Notes: a model not told the origin generated them from the letters alone. A stretch of 36,916 bases of DNA from Bacteroidia bacterium (GCA_026391655.1 JAPLDR010000053.1:1-36916), one strand, 5' to 3'; positions 17,197-25,555 are shown, counted from the first letter of the stretch. A program made the numbers and translations.

Positions 17197-17529
17197 CTAA
17201 AGGTTATTATTTTTAAGTTGGTTTATTGCGTCTACAAGATCACTCCAGGCCATATTAAGTTCGTTAAGGAACATTCTTCCGTCCTCTGTCAGTTCGTAGT
17301 ATTTACGTGGTGGCCCCTGCAACGACTCTTCCCAGCGATAGCCGAGATATCCGTCGTTCTTTAGTCTGGTCAAAAGAGGATATAAAGTCCCTTCGACCAC
17401 GATCATCTGCGCTATTTTCATTTCGGCAATGATATCCGAAGCGTAAGATGGTTTCCTGGAAAGGTTCAGAAGTATACAATACTCCAGAATTCCTTTCCTC
17501 ATTTGAGCTTTTGTGTTTTCGAGGTTCAT
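17197..17529 (-). CDS. PadR-family transcriptional regulator
   Basis: A 110-residue winged-helix repressor. The signature is complete: MRKGILEYCILLNLS (helix 1), SDIIAEMK (helix 2), the recognition segment VVEGTLYPLLTRLKNDGYL and the wing GPPRKYYELTEDGRMFL, ending in a short dimerisation helix. It has the size of the small PadR subgroup that usually controls an adjacent membrane-protein gene and itself. It precedes the PspC gene by 14 bp. Its ATG overlaps the stop of a 26-codon upstream reading frame, and an imperfect palindrome lies further upstream, a plausible autoregulatory site. Confidence 0.92.
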   Translation of the reverse strand: MNLENTKAQMRKGILEYCILLNLSRKPSYASDIIAEMKIAQMIVVEGTLYPLLTRLKNDGYLGYRWEESLQGPPRKYYELTEDGRMFLNELNMAWSDLVDAINQLKNNNL

Positions 17530-17606
17530 GACTTTTTCATTTTTTCACTGATATTGATTCTCACCTTTTCCTTGTTTTTAATTGCAATCACAATTCCGTT
17601 TTTCAT
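17526..17606 (-). CDS. Possible 26-residue leader peptide coupled to padR
   Basis: An ATG-initiated frame of 26 codons starting MKNGIVIAIKNKEK and ending in TGA, which overlaps the PadR ATG in the ATGA configuration. It is Lys-rich and matches no family I know. The overlap suggests translational coupling; the alternative is a chance frame in a leader. Its only support is position and the overlap, so confidence is low. Confidence 0.35.
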   Translation of the reverse strand: MKNGIVIAIKNKEKVRINISEKMKKS

Positions 17607-17612
17607 TTAGAA

Positions 17613-17631
17613 TTATATAATCGTTATACAA
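17613..17631. promoter_or_regulatory. Palindrome upstream of the PadR operon, candidate operator
   Basis: TTATATAA at 17613-17620, spacer TCG, then TTATACAA at 17624-17631. The half-sites are inverted and match in seven of eight positions. It lies 7 bp before the upstream frame and about 85 bp before the PadR ATG. AT-rich palindromes of this size are typical PadR binding sites, but the assignment is by position only. Confidence 0.45.
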
Positions 17632-17652
17632 TTTTTTATTCGCGTTGTTTGC

Positions 17653-17970
17653 TTATAGGCTATTCGACGAAACCAGGCAGGCTCCGGGATTTCCAATCGT
17701 AATTGGCATAAACTTATGGCTATGCAATGCTTTCTCCACTTTTTTTCCGGTTGACCCGCTTTCACTTTTTACTACGGAAGAATTCTTTAAGTATTTTGAG
17801 ATTTTTAATCCGGTGTATTTTGTGGCATTGATCGCCAATGACGGAATTGTGCGTTGAATCATACTAATCCCTGAAACCGAAACATCGGTAATGTTATTAC
17901 CGCACGAAGTGAGAATAACCAATCCTATCATTAGTATCCCAAAATTCAACTTCTTAATCAGCGTTTTCAT
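17653..17970 (-). CDS. Small lipoprotein of unknown function
   Basis: A 105-residue protein with a lipoprotein signal (MKTLIKKLNFGILMIGLVILTSC, lipobox LTSC at about 20-23). The mature part of about 82 residues is Ser/Thr/Lys-rich with a GSTGKKVEKALHSHKF segment. No family was recognised. It lies upstream of the PadR operon on the same strand, separated by the candidate operator, and is served by a strong promoter that overlaps a perfect palindrome (18023-18064). The plus-strand frame over the same bases is the mirror and lacks a promoter. Confidence 0.65.
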   Translation of the reverse strand: MKTLIKKLNFGILMIGLVILTSCGNNITDVSVSGISMIQRTIPSLAINATKYTGLKISKYLKNSSVVKSESGSTGKKVEKALHSHKFMPITIGNPGACLVSSNSL

Positions 17971-18022
17971 TTCTTTACTTCTTTAAATTATAATACCATC
18001 TTATACCCTGAAGTATGCATTA

Positions 18023-18064
18023 CAAATATACATCTTAAAGAAGGTACTATGCAACACATAGTAC
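18023..18064 (-). promoter_or_regulatory. Promoter with overlapping palindromic operator for the small lipoprotein gene
   Basis: On the minus strand the -7 box TATATTTG (18030-18023) lies 21 bp from a TTG (18054-18052), a good Bacteroidetes promoter. That TTG sits in the 5-bp centre of a perfect inverted repeat: GTACTATG at 18044-18051 and CATAGTAC at 18057-18064. A protein bound there would cover the -33 element. Transcription would start near 18016, about 46 nt before the lipoprotein ATG. Confidence 0.6.
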
Positions 18065-18222
18065 TAATATTTTCAATAATTTTTTAATTATTTTTTAATG
18101 TGCAGATATTCACTATCATAAATACGTAATATTTTCTTCTGAAATTGGTTTTTTTGCTAAATTGATGAAAAAAGAGGACGTTTTATGGGAAAAATCTTCT
18201 GCAAAATCGACTTTAGCGATGA

Positions 18223-18240
18223 CAAAAACGCGCGTTTTTG
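18223..18240. repeat. Perfect 18-bp palindrome with CGCGCG centre
   Basis: CAAAAACGC is followed directly by its reverse complement with no loop. Allowing one mismatched pair, the symmetry extends to ATG and CAT at 18219-18221 and 18242-18244. The GC-only core in an AT-rich spacer is unusual. The absence of a loop fits a dimeric protein site better than a terminator. Confidence 0.6.
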
Positions 18241-18358
18241 CCATTTTCAGGTACTTTTGGAATTGGGATTAAATTGAAATAGGGGAGCGGAGCATGACTA
18301 TCTGAGTTTTTGACAACAGTTGTTTTAACTAAACCGGCAGTATGGTTATGTATAAAAG

Positions 18359-20164
18359 CTATACTACTTTTTTTGCAGACCGTTTACGGTCAGTTTCGTT
18401 GAGTTGTATTTTCCGAAGTCTGATTGACTTAGGTGTTACCTCAACATATTCGTCTTTCTGGATATATTCGAGAGCTTCTTCAAGACTGAACTTAATTGGG
18501 GGTGCAAGCCGAACCTTATCATCAGAACCGGATGCGCGCATATTGGTCAGCTTTTTTGATTTGGTTAGGTTCATGGCGAGATCACCTTCACGGGTACTTT
18601 CTCCAACAACCTGACCTTCATATATTTCATCCTGAGGATCGATAAAATATCTTCCTCTGTCCTGAAGTTTGTTTAAAGCGTAGGCAAAAGCTGTCCCCGT
18701 TTCGAGTGCGACTAACGAACCGTTTAAACGTGTTTCGATCGGTCCTTTGAAACGATCGTATTTAATAAACCGGTGAGCCAATACTGCCTCACCCTGCGTA
18801 GAGGTCATCATTATGGTACGCAAACCAATGATTCCGCGTGACGGGATATGAAATTCAAGATTGATCCGATCGCCTTTCTTTTCCATATTCAGCATTTCTC
18901 CTTTACGGCGTGTGACGAGATCGATGGCAGTACCACTCAGCTCTTCAGGAATGTCGATATGCAACAGCTCGATTGGTTCGTATTTTTCACCGGCAATCTC
19001 TTTATACAACACTTGAGGTTGTCCAACCTGTAGCTCATAACCCTCGCGACGCATCGTTTCAATTAAAACCGAAAGATGGAGAACACCGCGGCCATGCACA
19101 TTCCATGCATCAGCCGAATCGGTAGTTTCAACGCGTAAGGCAAGATTTTTCTCCAGTTCATGCATTAGTCTGTCGTGAATATGTCGGCTTGTTACAAACT
19201 TTCCTTCTTTACCATAAAATGGCGAGTTGTTGATTGTGAATAACATACTCATTGTTGGTTCATCGATAGAGATCGGTTCGAGCGGCTCAGGATTTTCGAA
19301 ATCGCAAATCGTATCGCCAATTTCGAATCCTTCGATTCCAACCAATGCACAAATATCTCCGTTGCTGGCGCGGGTGACTTTCTCCCTGCCTAAACCTGTA
19401 AACACGTGAAGCTCTTTGATTCGGGTACGGGAGATCGTTCCATCACGTTTAACGAGAGAAACGTTCATTCCTTCTTTTAATTCACCCCGATGTATACGGC
19501 CAATCGCTATACGTCCGACGTATTGTGAATAGTCAAGCGATGTAACCAACATCTGTGGAGTACCGGGATTTTCCGTTGGTGCCGGAATATGCTCAATAAT
19601 AGCATCAAATAATTCAGAAATGTTCTCGGTGCGAACTTTCCAGTCCTTACTCATCCAGTTTTGCTTTGCCGAACCATAAATTGTCGGGAAGTCAAGCTGA
19701 TCTTCAGTAGCATCAAGACTGTACATTAATTCAAATACTTGTTCATGTACGACATCAGGGCGACAATTTGGTTTGTCAACTTTATTGATGACCACAATCG
19801 GTTTTAACCCGAGTTGAATCGCTTTTTGAAGTACGAATCTGGTTTGCGGCATTGTCCCTTCAAAAGCATCAACGAGCAGAAGTACACCATCAGCCATGTT
19901 TAGAACACGTTCCACTTCACCACCAAAATCGGCATGCCCGGGGGTGTCTATTATGTTGATTTTTGTACCATTGTAAACGACTGACACGTTTTTGGCAAGA
20001 ATAGTGATCCCTCTTTCGCGCTCCTGATCATTACTGTCGAGGATTAATTCTCCGGGATTCTGATTGTTCCTGAAGATATTGGAATCCATGATCATCTTGT
20101 CAACCAACGTCGTTTTTCCATGGTCGACATGCGCTATGATCGCTATGTTTCTGATATTTTGCAT
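18359..20164 (-). CDS. typA: Ribosome-associated translational GTPase TypA/BipA
   Basis: GTPase that acts on the ribosome under stress and in 50S assembly. The 601-residue protein has G1 AHVDHGKTT (about 10-18), the effector region RERGITI, G3 [16 protein letters not shown]4 NKVD and G5 GSAK, then the EF-G-like domains and the TypA-specific C-terminal domain ([21 protein letters not shown]). The length matches the family. A good -7 box (TACCTTTG) precedes the ATG closely. It diverges from trkH. Confidence 0.96.
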   Translation of the reverse strand: MQNIRNIAIIAHVDHGKTTLVDKMIMDSNIFRNNQNPGELILDSNDQERERGITILAKNVSVVYNGTKINIIDTPGHADFGGEVERVLNMADGVLLLVDAFEGTMPQTRFVLQKAIQLGLKPIVVINKVDKPNCRPDVVHEQVFELMYSLDATEDQLDFPTIYGSAKQNWMSKDWKVRTENISELFDAIIEHIPAPTENPGTPQMLVTSLDYSQYVGRIAIGRIHRGELKEGMNVSLVKRDGTISRTRIKELHVFTGLGREKVTRASNGDICALVGIEGFEIGDTICDFENPEPLEPISIDEPTMSMLFTINNSPFYGKEGKFVTSRHIHDRLMHELEKNLALRVETTDSADAWNVHGRGVLHLSVLIETMRREGYELQVGQPQVLYKEIAGEKYEPIELLHIDIPEELSGTAIDLVTRRKGEMLNMEKKGDRINLEFHIPSRGIIGLRTIMMTSTQGEAVLAHRFIKYDRFKGPIETRLNGSLVALETGTAFAYALNKLQDRGRYFIDPQDEIYEGQVVGESTREGDLAMNLTKSKKLTNMRASGSDDKVRLAPPIKFSLEEALEYIQKDEYVEVTPKSIRLRKIQLNETDRKRSAKKVV

Positions 20165-20181
20165 TTATGAATTTTGAGCCG

Positions 20182-20189
20182 CAAAGGTA
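20182..20189 (-). promoter_or_regulatory. Candidate -7 box for typA
   Basis: The complement reads TACCTTTG followed by C, the extended TAnnTTTGC form. Initiation near 20175 would leave a leader of only about ten nucleotides. No TTG -33 box is evident at the right distance. Confidence 0.45.
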
Positions 20190-20285
20190 ATCATTATTTC
20201 GATGGTTAAAACCTATGTCATCTCATCGATCAACTCCTTTCAGATTTCTCATGCCAAAATTGTTGAAACAATATTATTTTTGTGT

Positions 20286-21731
20286 ATGAAAAAGATTAAT
20301 TTCAATATCATCCTGAAATTATTGAGCTTCATATTCTTCATCGAGGCATGTGCGTTCTCGCTGTGTTTGCCAGTAGCCCTTATTTACAACGAACCCCTTA
20401 TACCTTTTCTCCTCTCTATTCTGGTCGCTATAATCCCTTTCGTATTCCTGCGATTATTATCCAGGGCGAATACAAAAGATGAAATTCAAAACCACGAAGC
20501 GTTGTTTTCAGTCGTATTTGGTTGGTTTGTAATGATTTTACTGGGAATTTTGCCCTATATCTTCAGCGGAAGTATCCCCCATTTTATTAATGCTGTTTTT
20601 GAATCAACATCCGGATTTACGACAACGGGATCTTCCATTTTGACTGATGTTGAGGCGCTCCCGAAGTCAGTTCTTTTCTGGCGTAGTTTGACACACTGGG
20701 TTGGTGGTATAGGAATTATATCTCTTGTAATCATTATTTTACCATCGTTAGATGTGGGAGGATACCGCATATTTTCTCTTGAATCATCGCTACAGGAGAA
20801 AATTCGTCCACGTATTAAAACAATCGGACGTAGTCTTCTTGCTATTTATTTGCTTCTTACTTTTTCACAGGTGATCCTGATGATGCTTGGCGGAATGAAT
20901 CTTTACGAGAGTCTTTGCCATGCATTCGGGACAGTGGCTACAGGGGGCTTTTCTCCTAGAAACACAAGTATTGCAGGCTATTCGCCATACATTCAGTATG
21001 TTGTTACAATTTTTATGTTTTTGGCAGGCGTTAATTTTTTAGTTCATTTCAATCTTCTAATGGGTAATTTCAAAAAGGCCTTTTCAAATGAAGAACTTCG
21101 TTTTTATTTAAAAGTCATTGTGTTGGCCGGATTATTTATCATGGCAATCCTGATTTATAAAACGAATAAACCAATTGAAGAAGCATTTCGCAGTTCATTT
21201 TTCTACGTGGTTTCGATTGTGACCTGCACCGGATTTGCCACTGAAGATTATTTACTCTGGCCTACCGCCGCATGGATGGCTATATTTCTTCTCCTTTTTG
21301 CCGGCGGATGCACCGGATCAACAGCGGGAGGAATAAAAATGGCTCGTCATTTGCTTGTACTTAAAAATATTAAATCAATACTCTACAAAACAGTTCATCG
21401 AAATGGAGTTTATCCGGTAAAACTGAATGGTTACGTGGTGTCGGAAGAAAATAATCGTTCAATTATCTCATTTGTATTGCTTTATCTTGTTGTATTTGTT
21501 GTGATGACGTTTCTTTTGATTCTTGATGGTTTGGATGTACCGGGGGCGGCAAGTTCGATTGCTACGGCCCTGGCTGGTATCGGCCCCGGAATTGGATCTG
21601 TCGGGCCTTTAGGTAATTTTGCCCATCTACACGATTTTTCCAAATCTGTAATGTCTTTGGCAATGTTTATCGGACGATTGGAACTACTCACTTTCTTTGC
21701 ATTGTTTACTCCTGCCTTCTGGAAGTATTAG
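20286..21731 (+). CDS. trkH: Potassium uptake protein TrkH
   Basis: Membrane subunit of a Trk/Ktr-type K(+) transporter. From the Met at 20286 it has 481 residues and begins MKKINFNIILKLLSFIFF. The longer frame to 20202 adds a stretch without membrane character. The four selectivity-filter loops are visible: STSGFTTTGSS, GTVATGGFSP, VTCTGFATED and GGCTGSTAGGIK. It ends in MFIGRLELLTFFALFTPAFWK, the regular C-terminus. The regulatory partner TrkA, often adjacent, is absent here. A TATTTTTG box lies only 4 bp before the ATG. Confidence 0.93.
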   Translation: MKKINFNIILKLLSFIFFIEACAFSLCLPVALIYNEPLIPFLLSILVAIIPFVFLRLLSRANTKDEIQNHEALFSVVFGWFVMILLGILPYIFSGSIPHFINAVFESTSGFTTTGSSILTDVEALPKSVLFWRSLTHWVGGIGIISLVIIILPSLDVGGYRIFSLESSLQEKIRPRIKTIGRSLLAIYLLLTFSQVILMMLGGMNLYESLCHAFGTVATGGFSPRNTSIAGYSPYIQYVVTIFMFLAGVNFLVHFNLLMGNFKKAFSNEELRFYLKVIVLAGLFIMAILIYKTNKPIEEAFRSSFFYVVSIVTCTGFATEDYLLWPTAAWMAIFLLLFAGGCTGSTAGGIKMARHLLVLKNIKSILYKTVHRNGVYPVKLNGYVVSEENNRSIISFVLLYLVVFVVMTFLLILDGLDVPGAASSIATALAGIGPGIGSVGPLGNFAHLHDFSKSVMSLAMFIGRLELLTFFALFTPAFWKY

Positions 21732-21732
21732 A

Positions 21733-21951
21733 CTGAATTATAATGCTTTGGTAGGTATTGGTGCAATCCTGTTTCTAAAGGAGAAACCGGGACGAATCTT
21801 TTGGATTGGCACTGCAATTGCTTTATTTGGAGTAACGATAATAGTCGGAATCGATAAAATCTATAATTCACGATTGAACGCCGGTCATTTTCTGGCTATT
21901 CTTGCCAGTTTATTTTATGCTTTTTATCTGTTGATTATGCGAAAGGGAAGA
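21733..21951 (+). pseudogene. Remnant of an EamA/DMT-family transporter
   Basis: Seventy-three in-frame codons just after the trkH stop encode the centre of a drug/metabolite transporter: ALVGIGAILFLKEKPGRIFWIG, a helix ending ALFGVTIIVG, and LAILASLFYAFYLLIMRKG, the start of the second EamA half. The first three helices and everything after that point are missing, there is no start codon at its head, and the frame dissolves into unrelated sequence before the oxidoreductase stop at 21972. It is best read as a deletion remnant, with trkH abutting the left break. Confidence 0.75.
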
Positions 21952-21971
21952 CTATATCTCATGAGAATAAA

Positions 21972-22613
21972 TCATTTCCGGTGCATTTCCCCGGATTTTA
22001 CAATCAGAACCTGATCGGTTGAATTCAACGCCATCTTCAACATACATTCTGCAACTTTTTCAGCCCGAATTGCTTTGTAATTATCAGGAATTAAGAAATT
22101 TAAAGCCTTCATTATAAATCCGGACAATCTTTCTGCAACTCTTCTTTCCGGCCTTTCTCCCAGTAATAACGACGGTTGAAGTATGACCAACTGGTTGAAT
22201 CCGATTTTTTTCAGTGCCTCCTCTGTCATTCCTTTTATCTGATTATAGAAAATTGATGACTTCGGATTTGCTCCCATGGAACTGATTACTAAAAACCTGG
22301 ACGCTCCGGCTTGCTTACCTGATTTGGCGAGTGCCACAATATATTCAAAATCAACTTTTTTGAAATTTTCGCGACTGCCCGCTTGTTTCATGGTAGTTCC
22401 CAGCGTACAAAATACATCGTCAATTGGTTCGTCAAATTTCAATTGACCAATCTTTTCAAAATCAATTACCAGTTCCCTGATTTTCTCATTGATAAGTCCG
22501 CTCTTCTTTCTGACGAGGCTATAAATCAAGCGGTAATCATCTGAAGTGATGAGTTTTTGAACCAATTCTTTGCCGATTAGACCCGATGCACCTGCAATAA
22601 TCGCTGTTCTCAT
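21972..22613 (-). CDS. NAD(P)-binding (atypical SDR) oxidoreductase
   Basis: A 213-residue Rossmann-fold protein starting MRTAIIAGASGLIGKELV, with the nucleotide motif GASGLIG at 8-14. DDVFCTLGTTMKQAGS, FLVISSMGANPKSSIFYNQIKG and QPSLLLGERPERR follow the pattern of the TIP30/HTATIP2-like atypical SDR proteins, in which YNQIKG supplies the YxxxK pair. The substrate is unknown. I placed the start at 22613: the frame continues to 22724, but the extra residues are encoded by AT-rich sequence and heptamer repeat and look non-coding. Confidence 0.85.
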   Translation of the reverse strand: MRTAIIAGASGLIGKELVQKLITSDDYRLIYSLVRKKSGLINEKIRELVIDFEKIGQLKFDEPIDDVFCTLGTTMKQAGSRENFKKVDFEYIVALAKSGKQAGASRFLVISSMGANPKSSIFYNQIKGMTEEALKKIGFNQLVILQPSLLLGERPERRVAERLSGFIMKALNFLIPDNYKAIRAEKVAECMLKMALNSTDQVLIVKSGEMHRK

Positions 22614-22678
22614 AAATAAATTTTGTTTTATAACGAAATGTTTATATATGTAAAATAAACTGCTCTTAAATGGTTTAT

Positions 22679-22710
22679 TGCAGCTAGTCACTGGCAGCTG
22701 GCAACCAGCT
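22679..22710 (-). repeat. Degenerate heptamer repeat, copy 1 (inverted relative to copies 2 and 3)
   Basis: About four and a half 7-bp units in register. On the minus strand the units are GGTTGCC, AGCTGCC, AGTGACT and AGCTGCA, fitting AGNNGCC. It stands between the oxidoreductase start and the barrel gene. Confidence 0.55.
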
Positions 22711-22780
22711 TGAATGGCATTCACAATTAAACTCTAATACCTATACCGCTGAGAGGACCGGGGGACATTTTCAAAAGACA

Positions 22781-22815
22781 ATCTGCCAATAGCCAGTAGC
22801 TAACTGCCAGCCGCA
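22781..22815 (+). repeat. Degenerate heptamer repeat, copy 2
   Basis: Five 7-bp units in register (ATCTGCC, AATAGCC, AGTAGCT, AACTGCC, AGCCGCA). It shares 15 consecutive bases (22783-22797) with copy 3 at 34533-34547. With copy 1 it brackets about 70 bp in inverted orientation. Confidence 0.6.
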
Positions 22816-22854
22816 TGGAGTGGAATAATCAAATTGCCTGCACCAAATTCCTGG

Positions 22855-24231
22855 TTAAAAAAGGTAATTCAATCCAATATAAATTCCCGAATCTCCGTCC
22901 TGTGATTTTGTGGCGATCCCATAGTCAATAGCCATAACAAAATTGTAATTCATCACCAGACGTAAACCAGCACCATAACTAGTGTGAAGTTTTTCAGCTC
23001 CTTTGTTAAAATAATCTGATGTAGTTTCGCGTGGTGCAATATATAGGATATTGGGCGAGATATTAATATTCCCGGTATCGATCTTTTTTGTCACCTGCCC
23101 AAAATCGACAAATGTGTTTAATCCCATGTAGAAATTCTGGTTGATAAATTTCAATTTATAGAACTTCCATCTTAATTCGAGGTTTCCAAGTATATAGCCA
23201 TCACCAACGATTCTGTTCCGGCGTACACCGCGCAGGTTTTTGGCACCTCCAAGACCTGTTGAAGATGAGCCTGTTAATGTTGATGAAATGATTTGTGGCT
23301 GATAATAGAAGGGAACATGTCCGCCAATGGTCTGCTGCCAGTTAACACGGTATGCAAACGAAAGATCTTCTTTAATCAGCGTAAAATATTGGCGATGTGT
23401 GAAAGAAATCTTCGAAAACCCACTTTCGGCACCCAGAAATTTAGGAACAGCAGAGATCACTGCCTCAGTCCACACCCCTTTCATAGGGTTTGGCTTGTTG
23501 TCGCGTGTGTCGTAAACGATTCCTGCTTTTAATTCCGGAATAAATCCACCATTAGCCTCTTGCTGACTGATCAGGCCCCATTGTATGTACTTTTCGTAAA
23601 GCCCGGGTTGCAGTGCAACAGAAGGTAATTTGTCGCTCGCGCTTTTCCCTTTGTTTAGTCTGTCAACATCGACTGACGCTGAGCTATAGTTGAGCAGATT
23701 GAATCCGGCAATCCAGCCAAATCGTGATCCCGAAAATTTCCCCTGAAAATCGGTTTTAAAACGGAAGAGCTTCTGCTGATATTTATAAAACATCCTCGTT
23801 TTATAGTCTGATGAGTTTTGATCTTCCCAATTTTTATTAAGCACTGATTCATAGCCGTTGAATCCGTAAAAATCGTAAGCCTGATCGGGCAGGTAACTCA
23901 AATCGGTCGTAACCTGAATTTCGGGAATGAGCGACTCGGAATCGTAATAAAACCGGTAAATTCCACTTCCTTTGGTAAAATGCGAGATTTCGAAATAGAG
24001 CGAGTGCTTGTATTTTGGAAAAGTACTTCCATCGCCGTAATTATAGAAGTTAACTGCCGCACCGTACTGAAATCCCTGATCTGTATCGAAAGTGGTTGCC
24101 GGAATGGCTCCAAAGTTCCATCCTGTTTTTATTTTAATTGTATCTGATTTTGCTTTATTCTCCTGACCAAATGAAGAATAACCAAAAATAATTGAAAAAA
24201 TGCAAACAAAGATGAATCGGATCTGTTTCAT
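22855..24231 (-). CDS. BamA/TamA-type outer membrane beta-barrel protein (surface antigen family)
   Basis: A 458-residue protein with a signal peptide (MKQIRFIFVCIFSIIFGYSSFGQ), then amphipathic strands throughout and a C-terminal aromatic residue (YIGLNYLF), as required for outer-membrane barrels. The segment GAKNLRGVRRNRIVGDG carries the RGxxxxR element of the Omp85 loop-6 motif, and GNLELRWKF is the usual following strand. No POTRA domains precede the barrel, so it belongs with the short surface-antigen (PF01103) proteins, not with BamA itself. Cargo or function is unknown. Confidence 0.8.
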   Translation of the reverse strand: MKQIRFIFVCIFSIIFGYSSFGQENKAKSDTIKIKTGWNFGAIPATTFDTDQGFQYGAAVNFYNYGDGSTFPKYKHSLYFEISHFTKGSGIYRFYYDSESLIPEIQVTTDLSYLPDQAYDFYGFNGYESVLNKNWEDQNSSDYKTRMFYKYQQKLFRFKTDFQGKFSGSRFGWIAGFNLLNYSSASVDVDRLNKGKSASDKLPSVALQPGLYEKYIQWGLISQQEANGGFIPELKAGIVYDTRDNKPNPMKGVWTEAVISAVPKFLGAESGFSKISFTHRQYFTLIKEDLSFAYRVNWQQTIGGHVPFYYQPQIISSTLTGSSSTGLGGAKNLRGVRRNRIVGDGYILGNLELRWKFYKLKFINQNFYMGLNTFVDFGQVTKKIDTGNINISPNILYIAPRETTSDYFNKGAEKLHTSYGAGLRLVMNYNFVMAIDYGIATKSQDGDSGIYIGLNYLF

Positions 24232-24418
24232 ATACGACAGGTTTTTGATGGCTGGCTTTCGGAGCGCTAATGTGGGGCTTTTTATTCCAATTTCAAAATA
24301 AAACTTTGGATGGGAGTGGTTTTGAAATCGTTTTTATTTAGCACATTTGTGTGTCTTCCCGTATAAGTCAGACATTTTGAATGTTGTGTTTTTTATTTTG
24401 AATATAAACGAGTTACAA

Positions 24419-25261
24419 ATGAAGTATATAGGTGCCCATGTAAGTGCAGGCGGTGGTGTCGAGAATGCTCCGCTGAATGCAAAAGAGATAGGAGCAAAGG
24501 CTTTCGCCCTTTTCACTAAAAACCAGAAGCAATGGAATGCTTCACCTTTAACGACGAAAAGTATCGATGCTTTTAAAAAGAATTGTGCCGATCTTGGATT
24601 TCTTCCTGAAATGATTCTTCCGCATGACGGCTATTTAATCAATCTGGGTCATCCTGAAGAGGAGGGACTAACTAAATCACGCGAAGCATTTAATGATGAA
24701 ATGACACGTTGCGAGCAACTTGGATTAAAAATGCTAAATTTTCATCCGGGAAGTCATCTTAATAAAATCTCCCCATCCGAGTGTTTGACTCGAATTGCCG
24801 GATCAATCAATATTGCTTTGGGAAAAACACATGGTGTAACAGCGGTAATTGAAAATACGGCTGGTCAGGGAACCAATATGGGATATATGTTTGAACAAAT
24901 TGCCGAAATCATCAGTCAGGTTGAAGACAAATCGCGGGTTGGTGTTTGTATCGACACCTGTCACACATTTACAGCTGGCTACGACCTTCGGACAAAGGAT
25001 GTTTTTGACCAGACTTTCGCTAAATTTGATGAGGTTATCGGTTGGAAATACCTGAAGGCCATCCATCTCAACGACTCGAAAAAGGAACTGGCCACACGTG
25101 TCGACAGGCACAACAGCATTGGCCAGGGTTTCCTTGGGATGGAAATTTTTGAAGTGTTAATGAACGATCCCCATTTTGATAATATGCCGATTATACTCGA
25201 AACGCCCGATGACAGCTTATGGGCACAGGAGATCAGTTTGTTGTATTCGTTGATCAGATAG
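24419..25261 (+). CDS. nfo: Deoxyribonuclease IV (AP endonuclease family 2)
   Basis: Cleaves DNA 5' to abasic sites in base-excision repair, using three zinc ions. I chose the Met of [13 protein letters not shown] (280 residues), the standard N-terminus, rather than the in-frame ATG at 24347. Visible motifs are [57 protein letters not shown] and LETPDD, which together provide the His, Glu and Asp zinc ligands. The TIM-barrel length is normal. It is followed by a 343-bp spacer. Confidence 0.95.
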   Translation: MKYIGAHVSAGGGVENAPLNAKEIGAKAFALFTKNQKQWNASPLTTKSIDAFKKNCADLGFLPEMILPHDGYLINLGHPEEEGLTKSREAFNDEMTRCEQLGLKMLNFHPGSHLNKISPSECLTRIAGSINIALGKTHGVTAVIENTAGQGTNMGYMFEQIAEIISQVEDKSRVGVCIDTCHTFTAGYDLRTKDVFDQTFAKFDEVIGWKYLKAIHLNDSKKELATRVDRHNSIGQGFLGMEIFEVLMNDPHFDNMPIILETPDDSLWAQEISLLYSLIR

Positions 25262-25421
25262 ATATAAAGAGGCAATACATGATTAATAAACTCAGGTCTG
25301 ATTATTTGGTGAACTTCAGATTGTTGCCCAAATTTGAACGGTAATGAGGCTATCCGTTTACTATTTTCTAATGTTTGCTTCATCGGGCTTTGCATTATTT
25401 TATTTTAGGCGATAGAGATGG

Positions 25422-25452
25422 TTGTGAATAATTAAAGAAATGAATATATTTG
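25422..25452 (+). promoter_or_regulatory. Strong candidate promoter upstream of the structured leader
   Basis: TTG at 25422-25424, a 20-bp spacer, then TATATTTG followed by C at 25445-25453, a full match to the Bacteroidetes TTTG / TAnnTTTGC pattern at canonical spacing. Initiation is expected near 25459. Confidence 0.65.
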
Positions 25453-25458
25453 CAGCGT

Positions 25459-25555
25459 AAAATGGAGCGGAAAGTTCGATATCCGAACTTTAGTATCATT
25501 TAGTAAATCATTGAATTTGTTGTAATTACGAGCCTTGGCTGTAATTATGCCTTGT
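25459..25555 (+). ncRNA. Candidate structured leader or small RNA
   Basis: Starts at the predicted initiation point. Hairpin 1 is AAAGTTCG at 25471-25478 with its perfect complement at 25484-25491 (5-nt loop). Hairpin 2 pairs TAATTAC (25523-25529) with GTAATTA (25541-25547), and inside it AGCC with GGCT around a two-base centre, giving an 11-bp stem with one bulged G. The sequence after it is T-rich but lacks a clean run, so termination is uncertain. It may equally be the 146-nt 5' leader of the gene at 25605. No known Rfam family was recognised. Confidence 0.4.

Larger units (their letters stand above)
17971..18358. other. 388-bp intergenic region between the lipoprotein gene and typA
   Basis: No gene was found. 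It contains the lipoprotein promoter and operator (18023-18064), a perfect 18-bp palindrome CAAAAACGCGCGTTTTTG at 18223-18240 and a small inverted repeat ACAACAGTTGT near 18314-18324 downstream of the typA stop. The rest is AT-rich without a convincing reading frame. Confidence 0.6.

Noticed and set aside
17645-17857. Plus-strand frame opposite the small lipoprotein gene
   Set aside because: The minus-strand frame has a lipobox and a strong promoter; the plus-strand frame has neither.
22614-22724. Upstream extension of the NAD(P)-binding oxidoreductase
   Set aside because: The Rossmann fold begins at the Met at 22613. The extension is AT-rich sequence plus heptamer repeat translated by chance.
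24979-25395. 138-codon minus-strand frame over the end of nfo and the spacer
   Set aside because: Most of it is the mirror of nfo, with no family resemblance or promoter.
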